From the NCBI GenBank assembly GCA_017163975.1, contig JAFFSR010000010.1:3443910-3507909 (forward strand): a DNA stretch of 64,000 nucleotides, in the 5' to 3' direction. Source of the DNA: Anastatus disparis (Eukaryota > Arthropoda > Insecta > Hymenoptera > Eupelmidae). This document shows, in pieces, positions 1-12,410 of the stretch. The position numbers and the translations under genes were made by a program. The stretch's first letter is position 1. Every line of letters starts with the position of its first letter. Below the pieces are notes generated by a model. The model saw nothing but the letters and a program-made list of their open reading frames with translations, ran no database searches and was not told the origin of the DNA.

Positions 1-611
1 AAGGTAACTAGACATACCCAAGTCTGATAAAGTGATGCTCGGTGATCGAAAAAAAAATAGTTTAAAAATCGCATTACGTATATTTACTATTTTTACGAAT
101 ATAACTATCTAAAGATCTTTCAAATTCTTAAATTAACATCTCAACAATTTATAAAAATCATCTGGTTTAGTTTGAACCACCGGAAGATGACTAGATACTC
201 CCAAATCCGATAAAATAATGCGACTACAATATAAAAAAAAATAATGTCAAAGCCACGGTGAGAATATTTATTCTTATTACAAATATAACCAACTGGAAAC
301 GTTAAGGAATCCTGAATGATAATGTAAATAGTTTATAAAAAGAATGGGGTGTAATTTGAACTGCCGGAAGGTAACTAGACACATCGAAGTCTGATAAAGT
401 AATGCTCTGTGATCAGAAAAAAAAAAGTTTAAAAACCATATTACGTATATTTATTATTTTTACGGATATAACCATCTGGAAATCTTTCAAAATCTTAAAT
501 TAACATCTGAACAGTTTATAAAAACAATCTGGTGTAGTTTAAACTGCCGGAAGGTAATTAGACATACCCAAGTCTGATGAAATTTTGGGACTACGATATA
601 AAAAAATAGGT

Positions 612-842
612 TTAACCCTTACAGTCACAGGAGCCGATATATCGGCTACCTAATTTTCTTTTTTTTTACCTCAATATTTTTGCAATATCATGCTTGATTC
701 TTGGATTTTTTGTGTTTCCAGATACACATAGCCTTATTATTTATAATGCTGATGATATTTTATAAATTTATAACTATTAATTATTATTATAAACAAATAC
801 ATACGAAAAAAGTGAATTGAATTGAATGACTGAAAGCGTTAA
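612..842. mobile_element. Small TTAA-flanked MITE, piggyBac-like ends
   Basis: A 223-bp insertion breaks a satellite unit and is bounded by TTAA on both sides (612-615 and 839-842). The left end starts cccttacagtca and the right end reads, in reverse complement, cgctttcagtca, so the terminal inverted repeat is about 12 bp with two mismatches. Just inside the left end is the 16-bp perfect palindrome agccgatatatcggct. TTAA duplication and CCYT-type ends fit piggyBac; Kolobok also uses TTAA. There is no coding capacity. Confidence 0.65.
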
Positions 843-1131
843 AGCCGCAGTGAAATTATTTATAGTTGTTACGAATAAAACCAACCGAAAACGTTTAGGA
901 ATCCTAAATTACAATGTAAATAGTTCATGAAAACCATCTGGTGTATTTTAAACTGCCGTTAAGTAACTATACATATCCAAGTCTAATAAAATAATGCTCT
1001 GTGATCGAAAAAAAAAATAGTTTCAAAGCTGCATTGAGAATATTAATTGTTGTTACAAATACAACCAACCGGAAACGTTCGGGAATCCTAAATTATAATG
1101 TAAATAGTTAATGAAAACCATCTGGTGTAGT

Positions 1132-1528
1132 TTAAGAGGAGGCCGTATAGTTCTGTCCTTGTCTAATCTAAATTTTCGTTATTATGGCTAAATTAAATAT
1201 TTTTATACAAAAGTAAGGGCAGAGCCCAATAGATTTAAGGATGAGCAGACGATTCTATTCTATGAAAAAATATAAAATTTTCATTAGTTTTCGAGTGAAG
1301 TCTGAAACGGAAAAAGAGTTAAATTTGATTGAAGTGTTCAACTCTTTTTCCGTTTCAGACTTCACTCGAAAACTAATGAAAATTTTATATTTTTTAATAG
1401 AATAGAATCGTCTATTCATCCTTAAATCTATTGGGCTCTGCCCTTACTTTTGTATAAAAATATTTAGTTTACTAATTATAACGAAAATTAAGATTAGACA
1501 AGGACAGAACTATACGGCTGCCTCTTAA
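1132..1528. mobile_element. Foldback MITE with TTAA target duplication
   Basis: The TTAA-bounded element is almost entirely one hairpin: arms of ~190 bp (from gaggaggccgtatag to its complement ctatacggctgcctc) meet near 1,335. The terminal part shares the 'tgtccttgtctaat' box with the elements at 1,669, 15,984 and 19,146, so they form one family. It sits inside a satellite unit. No transposase is present. Confidence 0.8.
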
Positions 1529-1668
1529 GCTGCCGGAAGGTAATTAAACATACCCAAGTCTGATAAAATAATGCTCTGTGATCGAAAAAAAAGATAGTTT
1601 AAAAACCGCGTTACGTATATTTATTATTTTTACTAATATAACCATCTGGAAATTTTTCCAAACTTAAA

Positions 1669-2057
1669 TTAACGGTAGGCCGGAGTAGAACCTGATACCG
1701 ACCGAGTAACAATTGAGTTGTTTGTTATTTACTCAAGTTTTAATCGGTGTATCTTCAAATTAAAGGTCGAGCGCAATAGATATTATTATTATGAACATCA
1801 ATGCACAAGAAAAAAAATATCTACCGGTTTGTTTTTGAGAAAAGTAACGCGAAAATATTATAAACATGAACTTTCACTTTGGCGTTACTTACTTTTCTCA
1901 AAAACAAACCGGTAGATATTTTTTTTCTTGTGCATAGATGTTCATAATAATGATATCTATTGCGCTCGACCTTTAATTTGAAGATACACCGGTTAAAACT
2001 TGAGTAAATAACAAAAATGCCAATTAGACAAGGACAGCGAATCCTGCCTGCTCTTAA
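1669..2057. mobile_element. Foldback MITE with TTAA target duplication, second copy
   Basis: TTAA flanks both ends (1,669-1,672 and 2,054-2,057). Arms of about 150 bp carry tttactcaagttttaa and the 'gacaaggacagc' terminal box. The outer ~50 bp of the left arm has diverged from the right arm. Two apparent ORFs of 65 and 79 codons are simply the two strands of the hairpin and are not genes. Related sequence recurs at 19,868-20,330. Confidence 0.75.
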
Positions 2058-3180
2058 CATTTGAATAGTTTATAACAACCATCTGGTGTAGTTTGAACTG
2101 CCGGAAGGTAATTAGACATACCCAAGTCTGATGAAATCTAGCGACTACAATATAAAAAAAATAGTTTTGAAGCCGCAGTGAGAATATTTATTGTGGTTAC
2201 AAATAAGACCAACTGGAAACGTACAAGAATCCTAAATTACAATCTAAAAAGTTTATGAAAATCATCTGGTGTAGTTTGAACCACTGGAAGGTGACTAGAT
2301 ACTCTCAAATCCGCTAAAATCATACTACTACGATATAAAGTAATATAATATTAAAGCCGCAGTGAGAATATTTATTGTTGTTACGAATAAAACCAACTGA
2401 AAACGCTTAGGAATCCTAAATTACAATCTAAATAGTGCACTAAAACCATCTGGTGTAGTTGGAACTGCTGGAAGGTAACTAGATTTACCCAAGTCTGATA
2501 AAATAATGCTACTACGATATAAAAAAAAATAGTTTCAAAGCTGCAGTGAAAATATTTATTGTTGTTATAAATAAAACCAACTGGAAACGGTTAGGAATCC
2601 TAAATTACAATGTAAATAGTCTATTTAAACCATCTGGTCTAGTTTGAACTGCCGGAAGGTAACTGAACACACGCGAGTCTGATAAAATAATGCTCTGTGA
2701 TCGAAAAAAAAATAGTTTCAAAGCCGCATTGAGAATATTTATTGTTGCTATGTATATAAAAAATTGGAAACGTTTAGGAATCCTAAATTACAATGTAAAT
2801 AGTTTATAAAAACCATCAGCAGTAGTTTGAATTCCCGGAAAATAACTAGACACACGTAAGTCTGAGGAGATAATGCTCTGTGATCGAAAAAAAAAATAGT
2901 TTCAAAGCCGCATTGAGAATATTTATTGTTGTTACAAATATAACCAACTCAAAACATTTAGGAATCCTAAATTACAATGTAAATAGTCTATTTGAACCAT
3001 CTGGTGTAGTTTGAACTGCCGGAAGGTAACTGAACACACGCGAGTCTGATAAAATAATGCTCTGTGATCGAAATGAAAAAAGTTTAAAAGCGGTATTACG
3101 TATATTTATTGTTGTTACGAATATACGTAATGCTGTTAGCAATAGGTATTCGAGATACAGTTCTTTAAACATTTTTTATA

Positions 3181-3440
3181 CAAGCACAATTGTATTTTAT
3201 GATGATTATTTGATGAATATCGTGCTTGAAACTACGACAGATCGTTTCTACAAATAAATTAAGTATAATCAGTAGATTTCTACTAATTTTCAATTGGTTA
3301 AATTATCAAGATTCATAAATTACCGAAATTTAGCTCTGAAACGATTTTTTATTTGATTACAATTGCATTATTTTATTATACTCAGGTCAATCTACTTAGC
3401 TTACGATGGTTAAAGCTCATTTTCATTTATTGTTTCAAAG
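3181..3440. other. Junction between oppositely oriented satellite blocks
   Basis: About 260 bp of AT-rich DNA without a recognisable satellite unit. Units read forward before it and in reverse complement after it, so this is the inversion boundary. I see no gene or terminal inverted repeat in it. Confidence 0.6.
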
Positions 3441-4162
3441 TTTATTATGGATTTTTTTCTTGATCACAGAGCATTATTTTATCAGACTTGCGTGTGTCTA
3501 GTAACCTTCCGGCAATTCAAATTAGACCAGATGGTTCTAATAAACTATTTAAATTGTAATTTAGAATTTCTAAACGTTTGCAGTTGCTTATATTTGTGAC
3601 AACAATAAATATTCTCAATGCAGCTTTAAATCTATTTTTTTTCGATCACAGAACATTATTTTATCAGACTTGGGTATGTTTAGTTAGCTTACGGCAGTTA
3701 AAACTAGACCAGATGGTTTTTATAAACTATTAAGATTGTAATTTAGGATTCCTAAACGTTTCCAGTTGGTTATATTTGTAACAACAATAAATATTTTCAC
3801 TGCGGCTTTGAAACTATTTTTTCTATATCGTAGCAGCATTATTTTATTGGATTTGGGAGTATCTAGTTACCTTCCAGTGGTTTAAACTACACTAGATGGT
3901 TTTTATGAACTATTTAGATTGGAACTAAAGTTTTCTGAAAGTTTTCAGTTAGTTACATTGCCGTTCAATTGCTTTTGCCCATCCTAGAGTAAAATTAATT
4001 AAAATAAAAAGTTCTATATCTCCGGAAATAATGATCGCGTCATCAAAATCCAAACGGCGTTTGAAAGATTGATAAAAAATCTTTGAAATAAAGTAAGTCC
4101 GGTATGAAAAAAGTCATTTTCTAATTGCTTATAACAACGTAAAAAAAAATTTCTTCACTAAT

Positions 4163-6078
4163 TTTTTTTGTCCACATAAAAATGAATGCTATTTTTATTG
4201 AAATTATGATATTGAAAAAAAACCAAATGGGTTTCAAAACTCTAATAGTCCTCTTTATAATGAGCTAAGGAAAATGTTTCTATGACTTTTTAAACCACAG
4301 TTATGGTGATTTTTCGAAAAAAAGACCTATTTTTTCAACCATGATTATCTCATAAATTAAGAAAGATGGAAAATTTTGTATTATAGAAAAAATGTTTCAT
4401 TTTTAGTCTAGAATATATATATTTAGTGAATAATAAGTTTCGCGAAAAAAGTTTTTTTTGTACTCGTTTAAGTAAAAATTTTTACTAATTTCTCATGAAA
4501 TTTCCCTAAAAAAATAAGTAAAAAAAATTTTTTCCCTCGAAACTTATTGGTCACAAAATATATATATTTTAGAATAAAAACCAGCTCGCCACAGCGGCCC
4601 AAAGGGCCGCTGTAGCTCGCACCTCGGTCTTTTCAGAGCTTCGCTTCGCTCAGCTCTGAAATGCCCTCGGGCCTTGCATCGCTTCGCAATGCAAGGCATG
4701 CAAAAAGCTCCGCTTCTTGCATATAAGGCACGACCGAAAACGCTCGCGCTTCGCGCTCGCTATTTGATATTCAAAGAATATTAGAGCAAATCATTTAAAA
4801 CCGCAAAAGCATTAAAAGTTAATCTTATTTCTTTTTTTCATTGAATGTTTGACCGCATCTTTCAACAGAAGGTTTGAATTTATTGTATTTATTTAAAAAA
4901 TCAAATTTATAATTATTTAATATTTTCTTGTGAATTAAGTTGATTGATTTCGAAAAAATTTATGTTATGTGAAAAAGACATATTTTTATTAACGTATATT
5001 TTTTAAAATTTTGGATAGGATAATCTATCAAAAGTTATAAGAAAAAAAAAATTATTTTATAGTTTAGTAGCTTAAAAGTAAAGTTTTGTATAAAGTTTTT
5101 ATTTGATCTGAATCATTTTGATGGGGGATGATTTAAAACAATAATACAAATAAATGTTGGCAGTTTAAAAAAAAATAGTTCGAGCTGTTTTAAAACAGTT
5201 ATCCCTTCAGAGGTAAAATAAATGATTTTTTGGAAATAACTTGAAAAAAACGAATTTTCAAAAAAAGTATATGAAATAAAATTTATAGAAAAAAATAAGA
5301 TACATCTTTTTAATATCATACATATTTTTTTTTAAATAATATTTATCAATTTATCATTAAAAAGCCTTTAATTTCAACAATTTTCATGAATAATTTGAAA
5401 AATATTATCTTTAGAGAAAAATGTATAATATAAAAAAGATTTATTTTTTTATATTCTATAACTTTCATTCTATATACTTTTAAAAAAAAATCGTAACTTT
5501 CAAGTTATTACCAAAAATCCATTTTTTTGACCATTTAAAAGGCGCTTATTTAAAAACGCTTCCAACGATTTTTTCCAAAATAGGAACGTTTACTTGTATT
5601 ATTATTTGAAACAATTTCCCGTTTGAATCATTCAGATCGGATAAAAACTTGTCGAGAAAATTCATAAACTTGATTTCTCACACACATACATCCATACATA
5701 CATTTTAAGTAAGCCTCGTAATAGTCTTATTTTGCTATAAAAATAAGTTTTTTATCATAAAATAACATATTTTGAAGGGTTATATTTTTCGCGATGTCGA
5801 AAATATAAGGCACTTCCGTATAGCGGTCGTGCCTAATGAAACATTTTTTCTTTTACACTAAATTTTCTATCTTTCTTAGTTTTTGAGATAATCATGGTTG
5901 AAAAAATAGGTCTTTTTTTCGAAAAAAATACAATAACTGTGGTTTAAAAAGTCATAAAAACATTTTACTTAGCTTATTTTGAAGAGGACTATTAGAGTTT
6001 TAAAATCCATTTGTTTTTTTTTCGATATCATAGTTTCAATAAAAATAGCATTCATTTTTGTGTGGACAAAAAAACGCT
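4163..6078. repeat. Inverted repeat, ~250-bp arms, inside the 6.2-kb element
   Basis: The sequence from tttgtccacataaaaatgaa (4,163-4,420) returns in reverse complement at 5,838-6,075. The spacer holds the GC-rich hairpin cluster at 4,572-4,760 and about 1 kb of AT-rich DNA (4,770-5,800) in which I recognise nothing. The arm junction at 6,076 is followed by a separate short sequence, so this may be an older element. Confidence 0.65.
4572..4760. other. Cluster of five GC-rich hairpins with TTCG-type loops
   Basis: In DNA that is otherwise AT-rich, five consecutive inverted repeats lie within 190 bp: 4,591-4,613 (perfect 10-bp stem, AAA loop), 4,632-4,660 (9-bp stem), 4,671-4,697 (9-bp stem), 4,698-4,722 (11 bp, one mismatch) and 4,745-4,755 (cgcg/cgcg). 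Several loops contain gcttcg. A segment complementary to the cluster's 'ggcacgaccg' lies at 5,824-5,833 in the other half of the inverted repeat. No ORF covers it. Confidence 0.7.
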
Positions 6079-6829
6079 GCCAAGTGCTTTGGCGGAATGC
6101 TTTCTCATAGAGCTCTTTGAGTTTCATTATTTTTTTTATATTTATTTAAATGTGATTTTAATATAAAAAAATTGTCTAACATTAATATTTATTAATAAAT
6201 TTGTACTTTAAAAGAACGATGACAACGAAATTCATTCTTCTTCTTCAAATATTTTTTCCATTTATTAAAAAACAATTTAATTTATAGTATTTAATAATGA
6301 TTACACTGAGAGAAAATTAATGCCAATAGAGCATGTAGTCTACGTATCCAAAGTTAGTAAGTAATATCCTATCCTTTAATAACAGCGCCATCTACTCTTA
6401 CGAGGTTTGTGCTATCCAAAAACTGTTTGTTTACATGCTTTAGTAACTCCCCACTCTAATATCCTTCGATAGCTAGCGCTGTATCCTCTCATGGGACGTG
6501 AAGGAAGTAAACGTGGCTTGCCCACTATTCTGTCTTTACTGCTAACTATGGCATTCTTCTATTTCTCAAGTCGCCTTCTCTTTTGGGTGGCGACGCGAGA
6601 AAACACGGCTGGTCTATATCCAAAATCATGTTGCAAATTTCGTTAACGTATTTTCGTAGCGTGAATCTTTTATTTCTTTTCTTTTCTTTTTTTATGAAGG
6701 GAGATACGTTATAAATATAACCTGTTAAACTTTTTAACTTAATAATTCATTTTTAACTTAAAATTTAATTATTTTAAACCGCTGGGGGGCAGATGAGCAT
6801 GTACGATTTTACGCCAGAGATATTTCGAA

Positions 6830-6902
6830 GTAGCGTTGGTCTAGTGCGTAACGTTCGCGCTTTTCCTTTTGAGTACGCGAGTTCAACTCTCGGCTGGGGT
6901 CA
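6830..6902 (+). other. tRNA-like sequence in left arm
   Basis: A box-A-like 'ggtctagtgcg' and a box-B-like 'gagttcaactctc' are spaced as in a tRNA gene, with a T-stem that pairs in four of five positions, followed by a T-run that could end Pol III transcription. The acceptor stem does not pair, and no anticodon can be assigned. It is a tRNA-derived pseudogene, not a functional tRNA. Confidence 0.5.
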
Positions 6903-7478
6903 CTTTTTTTTTAATTTTTTTTTTATTATTTCAATAGTTTTTATTGCTTTTTTTTATTTATATTTTTTTTATTTTCTATTTTTTTATTAATTTTAAAATC
7001 TATTTTTTCACAAGTTACTTAAAATATGCTCGTTTTTTTTATTAATATTTTTAAATAAATTATTTCATATAGAAAATAATTTAAAATATTAATAAATAAA
7101 TAATAGTGATGTTTACAATACTATAGTTCAATTTTGTCTTTATAAACATATTTCAATATACAATATATATTATAACATAAATAATAATACCTCAGTTTTA
7201 TTTATTTATTGTAATTTATTGTAAATTTTATAAACTAAATTATAAATAAATTAAACTATACTATTATAAAATAAACATCACTATTATTTATTTATCAATA
7301 TTTGTAATTACTACCTATAAAGAATAATTTATTTTTAAAAAATTTTCATTGAAAAAAACGAGCGTACTTGTGAAAAATTAAATTTTAAAATTATTAAAAA
7401 AATACAAAATCTAAAAAAAAATAAATATAAAAAGGAATAAAAAATATTAAAACAATAAAAAAAAAATTTTTTAAAAAG

Positions 7479-7552
7479 TGACCTTAGCCGAGAGTTGAAC
7501 TCGCGTACTCAAAAGGAAAAGCGTGAACGTTACGCACTAGACCAATGCTACT
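7479..7552 (-). other. tRNA-like sequence in right arm
   Basis: Reverse-complement copy of the segment at 6,830-6,902, with a few substitutions. Both copies read outward-to-centre as part of the inverted arms, so they were duplicated with the arms and are not two insertions. Confidence 0.5.
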
Positions 7553-8119
7553 TCGAAATATATCAGGCGTAAAATCGTACATGCTCATCTGCCCCCCCAG
7601 CGGTTTAAAATAATTAAATTTTAAGTTAAAAATTAATTATTAAGTTAAAAAGTTTAACAGGTTATATTTATAACGTATCTCCCTTCATAAAAAAAGAAAA
7701 GAAATAAAAGATTCACGCTACGAAAATATACGAAAATACGTTAACGAAATTTGCAACATAGTTTTGGGTATAGACCAGCCGTGTTTGCTCGCGCCGCCAC
7801 CCAAAAGAGGAGGCGACTCAAGCAAACAAAGGATATGAGAGTGGGGAGTCATCGAAGTATACCACGCGAGTCATCAGTGAATGCCGTTCATGCTTTAGTT
7901 ACTCTCCATACCATCTTTTTTAGTATAAGATAATCCAATACTAATAGAGCTTCTCACGCCTGTCATATTTGTATCAATGTTTTATATGCTCGCATAGATG
8001 GCGGTTCGCATGCTCTATTAGCATGAATTTTCTCTCAGTGTATATTTAAATACTTTATTGAATGTAATAATACAAGTCAACATCTAAATCAGTAGTACTA
8101 TTATAAATTTTCAAGAGTA

Positions 8120-9770
8120 ACTCGGAAATCAAAAGAAGTGATCAAAAAGCTACGCTAATAAAATTATTTTTTTTAAACTTGGTTTATAAAGACAGTAGCA
8201 AATAACTTGTATACAAATTTTAGAGCAATTCTATCGAGTACTTTACGTAAAATGGAAAAAAACTGAAATATAAAAATTTTTTAAGAAAATTTTTAAAATT
8301 TTCTAAAATGAAAACTACGCTAAAAAGATCGGTTTATAAAAGTTATCCTTCTTTTGGCAGATGCAAATTATTCCCATGGAAATCTCAAAGCAAATTCATC
8401 AATTAACTTACGTAAAATACAAAAAAAAAATTAAAAATTGAAAATTTTTTCAAATTCTTAAAATGGCTCTATAAAAAAAAATACACTATGAATACAAATT
8501 TTCAATAGCTTCCCGCCTAGTTATACAAAAACATAGATGGTATACAAAATTTGAAGCAAATCCATCGAGTAATTTTCGAGATCTAACTTGTTAAATAAAT
8601 AACATTTTCTTTTCAAAATTTCTTTTTTAAAATTTTAAAAATGCTCTAAAATTAAAACTACGCTATGAAAATCAATTTTTGAAAATTTCCCTTCTTTTAG
8701 CAGTCGCAAATAATTTTCCTGCAATTTTTAGAACAAATCTATCGAGTACTTTACGTAGAATAAAAAAAAATTAGAAAAGAAGAATCGAAATTTTTTTTTA
8801 AATCTTTAAAATTCTCTAAAATTGTAACCACGCTAAGAAAATTAGTTTTCAAAAGCTTATTTTTTCAGACGATAGCGAATTAATTGTATAAAAATTTTGG
8901 AGAAAATTTATAGTATGGTTAACGCAAAAAAGAAAATAAATGAAAAATAAAAATTTTTTTGAAAATTTTCAAAGTGCTCTAAAATTAAAACTGCGCTGAG
9001 CAAATTAGTTTTCCAAAGTTTGTTTTCTTCAGACAGTAGCGAATTCATCGCATACAAATTTTGGAGCAAATCTATCAAATGGTTTTCGTAAAATAAAAAA
9101 AAATTATAAATAAAAATTTTTTTAAAAATTTTAAAAATGCTCTAAAATTAAAAGTGCGCTAAGAAAATTAGTTTACAAAATTTTTTATACTTTTGGCAAT
9201 CGAAATTAAGTTCTATACAAATTTTTGAACAAATTCTTCGAGTAGTTTACGTAAAATACAAAAAAAATGAAAAATCGAAATTTTTTTAAAATTCTTAAAA
9301 TGATTCTAAAAAAAAAACTACGCTAAGAAAACCAATTCTCAATAGCTTCCGCACCAGTTCATCAAAAAATTGAATTGTATGGAAAATTTGAAGTAAATCC
9401 ATCGAGTAGTTTTTAAGATTTTATTGGCTTAATAAATAGGAACATTTTTTTTTTTAATTTCAAAATGCTCTAAAATTAAAACTAAGCTAAGAAAATCAGT
9501 TTTTTAAAATTTATTTTATCCAGGCAATCATAAATAAATTCCATGCAAATTTTGAAGCAAATTCATCGAGTAGTAAACAAAAAAAAACCAAAAAACCAAA
9601 AATCGAATTTTTTTTTTTTTTTTTTTTTAAACTTTAAAATGAAAACTACGCTAGAAGAACCAATTATCAATAGCTTCCCAGCAAATTAGTCACAAAACTA
9701 AATTCCATGCAAAATTAGAAGTAAATCCATCGAGTAGTTTTCGAGATACAGTTTACTAACTGAATTCATA
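8120..9770. repeat. ~165-bp diverged tandem repeats
   Basis: About ten units, each with 'actacgctaagaaaat', 'aaattttgaagcaaatc' and 'catcgagtagtttacgtaaa'. The 'cgcta' box recurs near 8,151, 8,315, 8,657, 8,828, 8,990, 9,152, 9,318, 9,482 and 9,645. The units are well diverged, so the array is old. It fills the right half of the 6.2-kb element. Confidence 0.75.
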
Positions 9771-9773
9771 CAT

Positions 9774-9795
9774 CCACACACACACACACACACAC
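9774..9795. repeat. (CA)n microsatellite
   Basis: Pure CA dinucleotide run of ~22 bp. Confidence 0.95.
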
Positions 9796-10585
9796 ATACA
9801 TACAGACATTTTCTGGAAACCACTTTTTTCGACTCACCGAGTTCAAATATGTACAAATTAATGAAAAAATAGAAAAAAATTTTTTTTATCGATACAATGC
9901 TTTCTCTATGAGAAAGCAAAAATTAGTGAAGAAATTTTTTTTTACGTTATTATAAGCAATTAGAAAATGACTTTTTTCATACCGAACTTACTTTATTTCA
10001 AATATTTTTGACCAATCTTTCAAACGCCGTTTGTATTTTGAAGATGCGATCATTAGTTCTGGAGATATAAAACTTTTTATTTTAATTAATTTTACTCTAG
10101 GGTGGGCGAAAGCAATTGAACGGCAGTGTATATTTGTAACAACAATATATATTCTTACTGCGGCTTCAACATAATCACTTCATATCGTAGTAGTATTACT
10201 TAATCGGATTTGGGAGCATCTAGTCACCTTCCGGCAGTTCAAACTACACCAGATGGTTTTCATAAACATTTTAAATTGTAATTTAGGATTCCTAAACGTT
10301 TCCAGTTGGTTTTATTCGTAACAACAATAAATATTATCACTGCGGCTTCAACATTATTTTACTCTATATCGTGGTAGTATTATTTTATCGGATTTGAGAG
10401 TATCTAGTCACCTTCTGGTGGTTTAAACTACACCTGATGGTTTTTATAAACTATTTAGATTGTAATTTAGGATTCCTAAAAGTTTTCAGTTAGTTATATT
10501 TGTGACAACAATATATATTGTCAATGTGGCTTTAAAATTATTTTTTTTTATCACAGAGCATTATTTTATCAGACTTGGGTATGTT

Positions 10586-11214
10586 ACCTGTTGAAAATGA
10601 CCAGCTGGATATCCAGGTGGATCATCTACTTGGATATCCAGGTGGATATCACTCTGATCGAGTTGGATATCACTCTGATCTTCATTCACCTGAATGCAGC
10701 TAAAATCCATTTGGACATTTTTTACGAAAACTTATAATTAGGCATTATAAGCATCTGAATAACATAATTCTACCAATAAAAAAAATTGAAAATTTTACCA
10801 AAATTAAAATTATCCAGGAGGATTATTCTCTTGAATATCCAGTAGCATTAATAAAATCGAAAAATTAAGAGTAATTTTATTAAATAATTTACTGAAAAGC
10901 ATACTTTATAATTTTTCGATTTTATTAATTCAACTGGATATCCAAGAGGATAATCCTCCTGGATAATTTTACTTTGAGTAAAATTTTCAATTTTCTTTTA
11001 GTTGTAGTATTATTGTTATACAAATGCTTGTAATCCCTAATGATTAGTTTTCGTAAAAATACATCTAAATGGATTTTAGCGGTATCTAGGTGAATGAAGA
11101 ACAGAGTGATATCCAACTCAATCAGAGTGATATCCAACTTCATCAGAGTGATATCCACCTGGATATCCAAGTGGATAATTAACCTGGATATCCAGCTGGT
11201 TATTTTCAACAGGG
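10586..11214. mobile_element. Foldback element tiled with ggatatcc words, TT duplication
   Basis: The ends are acctgttgaaaatg and its partner cccgttg-type complement (ttcaacaggg on the plus strand). Compared with the intact satellite unit (gggtatgtttagtta) the flanks show a 2-bp TT duplication. The arms carry many copies of ggatatcc and of gatatcactctgat, mostly self-complementary. A 94-codon ORF on the minus strand is made from these words and is not a gene. Confidence 0.75.
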
Positions 11215-12410
11215 TTTAGTTATCTTCCGGCAGTTCAAACTACACCAGATGGTTTCCATAAACTATTTAGATTGTAATTTAGGATTCCCAAACGTTTCCA
11301 GTTGGTTGTATTCGTAACAACAATAAATATTTTCACTGTGGCTTTAACATTATTTCACTTTATAGCGTGGTAGTATTATTTTATCGGATTTGGGAGTATC
11401 TAGTCACCTTCCGGTGGTTCAAACTGCACCAGATGGTTTTCATAAACTCTTCAGATGTTAAGATTTTGAAGGTTTTTCAGATAGTTATATTCGTAAAAAT
11501 AATAAATATACGTAATGCGGTTCCCAAACTATTTTTTTTTATCACAGAGTATTACTTCATCAGACTTGGGTATGTCTAGTTACTTTCTGGCAGTTCAAAC
11601 TACATTAGATGGTTTTTATAAATTATCTAAATTGTAATTCAGGATTCCTAAACGTTTCCAGTCGGTTATATTTGTTATAAGAATAAATATTCTCACTGTA
11701 GCTTTGACATTATTTTTTTTTATATCGTAGTAGCATTATTTTATCGGATTTGGGAGTATCTAGTCACCTTCCGGTGGTTCAAACTACACCAGATGATTTT
11801 TTTAAAGCTTTCAGATGTCAATTTAAAATTCTGAAATATTTCCAGATTGTTTTATTTGTAACAACAATAAATATGCATAATGCGGCTTTTAAACTCTTTT
11901 CATTTCGATTACACAAGCATTATTTTATCATACGCTGGTCTATATAGTTGCTATTCGGCGGTGGAAACTACACCGGATTGTTTCCATTAAATAATTAAAT
12001 ATTAATTTAAGATTTTTAAACTTTTCCAGTTGGTTATATTAGTAAGAACAATAAATATTCTTATTACAGCTCTCAAGCAATTTTTCATTTGATCAAAGTA
12101 GCATTTTTTCATCATATGTTGGTCTATATAGTTGCCTTCCGGTGATTGATAATACACCAGATCTCTTTTCAATTTTAATTCAATTCTTAATAAAGGATTT
12201 ACAACCATTAGCAGTTGGCTGTATCAGTAAAAATAAGAATTATTTAGATTTTTATGTTTGAATACATTTTGTGGTATATAGCAACATGATTTAATAGAAG
12301 TCGGACCGGTTTTATATTTTTCCGGTCATTGAAAACAGCCCCAATCATTATTAATTAGAAATTAAATGTTAATTTAGTGATTTTATTCATTTCCGGCTGG
12401 TTATTTTCAT

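Larger units (their letters stand above)
1..3180 (+). repeat. Satellite array, ~182-bp unit, forward block
   Basis: Diverged tandem repeats recur about every 180-182 bp. Each unit contains a 'gccggaaggtaactagaca' box, then 'gtctgataaaataatgct', an A-run, 'gcagtgagaatatttattgt' and 'aaccatctggtgta'. Two unit types alternate in places: one has 'ctctgtgatcg' before the A-run and the other 'actacgatataaa', which suggests a ~364-bp higher-order unit. The block is interrupted by three TTAA-flanked elements. Short ORFs in it are chance and differ from unit to unit. Confidence 0.85.
6304..8040. mobile_element. 1.7-kb TA-flanked foldback element carrying tRNA-like arms
   Basis: The ends are cactgagagaaaattaatgc and its complement. 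TA is present at both flanks (6,302-6,303 and 8,041-8,042). Long inverted arms (about 6,540-7,050 and 7,330-7,780) include a tRNA-like segment each. The loop is AT-rich. It is nested in the 6.2-kb element. No transposase is encoded. Confidence 0.75.
3956..10128. mobile_element. 6.2-kb TA-flanked element with ~200-bp inverted repeats
   Basis: The left end reads cattgccgttcaattgc and the right end is its complement, gcaattgaacggcagtg. The inverted repeats extend ~200 bp inward to the 'cttcactaatttttt' box. The flanks show duplication of TA relative to the uninterrupted satellite (gttagttatatttgt), as for the Tc1/mariner superfamily. No transposase ORF remains, so it is non-autonomous. It holds an internal inverted repeat (4,163-6,078), a nested element (6,304-8,040) and ten ~165-bp tandem repeats. 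Confidence 0.75.
3441..12250 (-). repeat. Satellite array, ~182-bp unit, inverted block
   Basis: The units of the forward block appear here in reverse complement ('atcacagagcattattttat', 'cttccggcagttcaaactac'). The block is split by insertions at 3,956-10,128 and 10,586-11,214. Units toward 12,250 are more diverged. The satellite gives clean empty-site sequence for both insertions. Confidence 0.8.

Noticed and set aside
1..12250. Regular ~182-bp repeats as a possible CRISPR-like array
   Set aside because: The whole unit is repeated, with no short conserved repeat and unique spacers, and the DNA is eukaryotic satellite.
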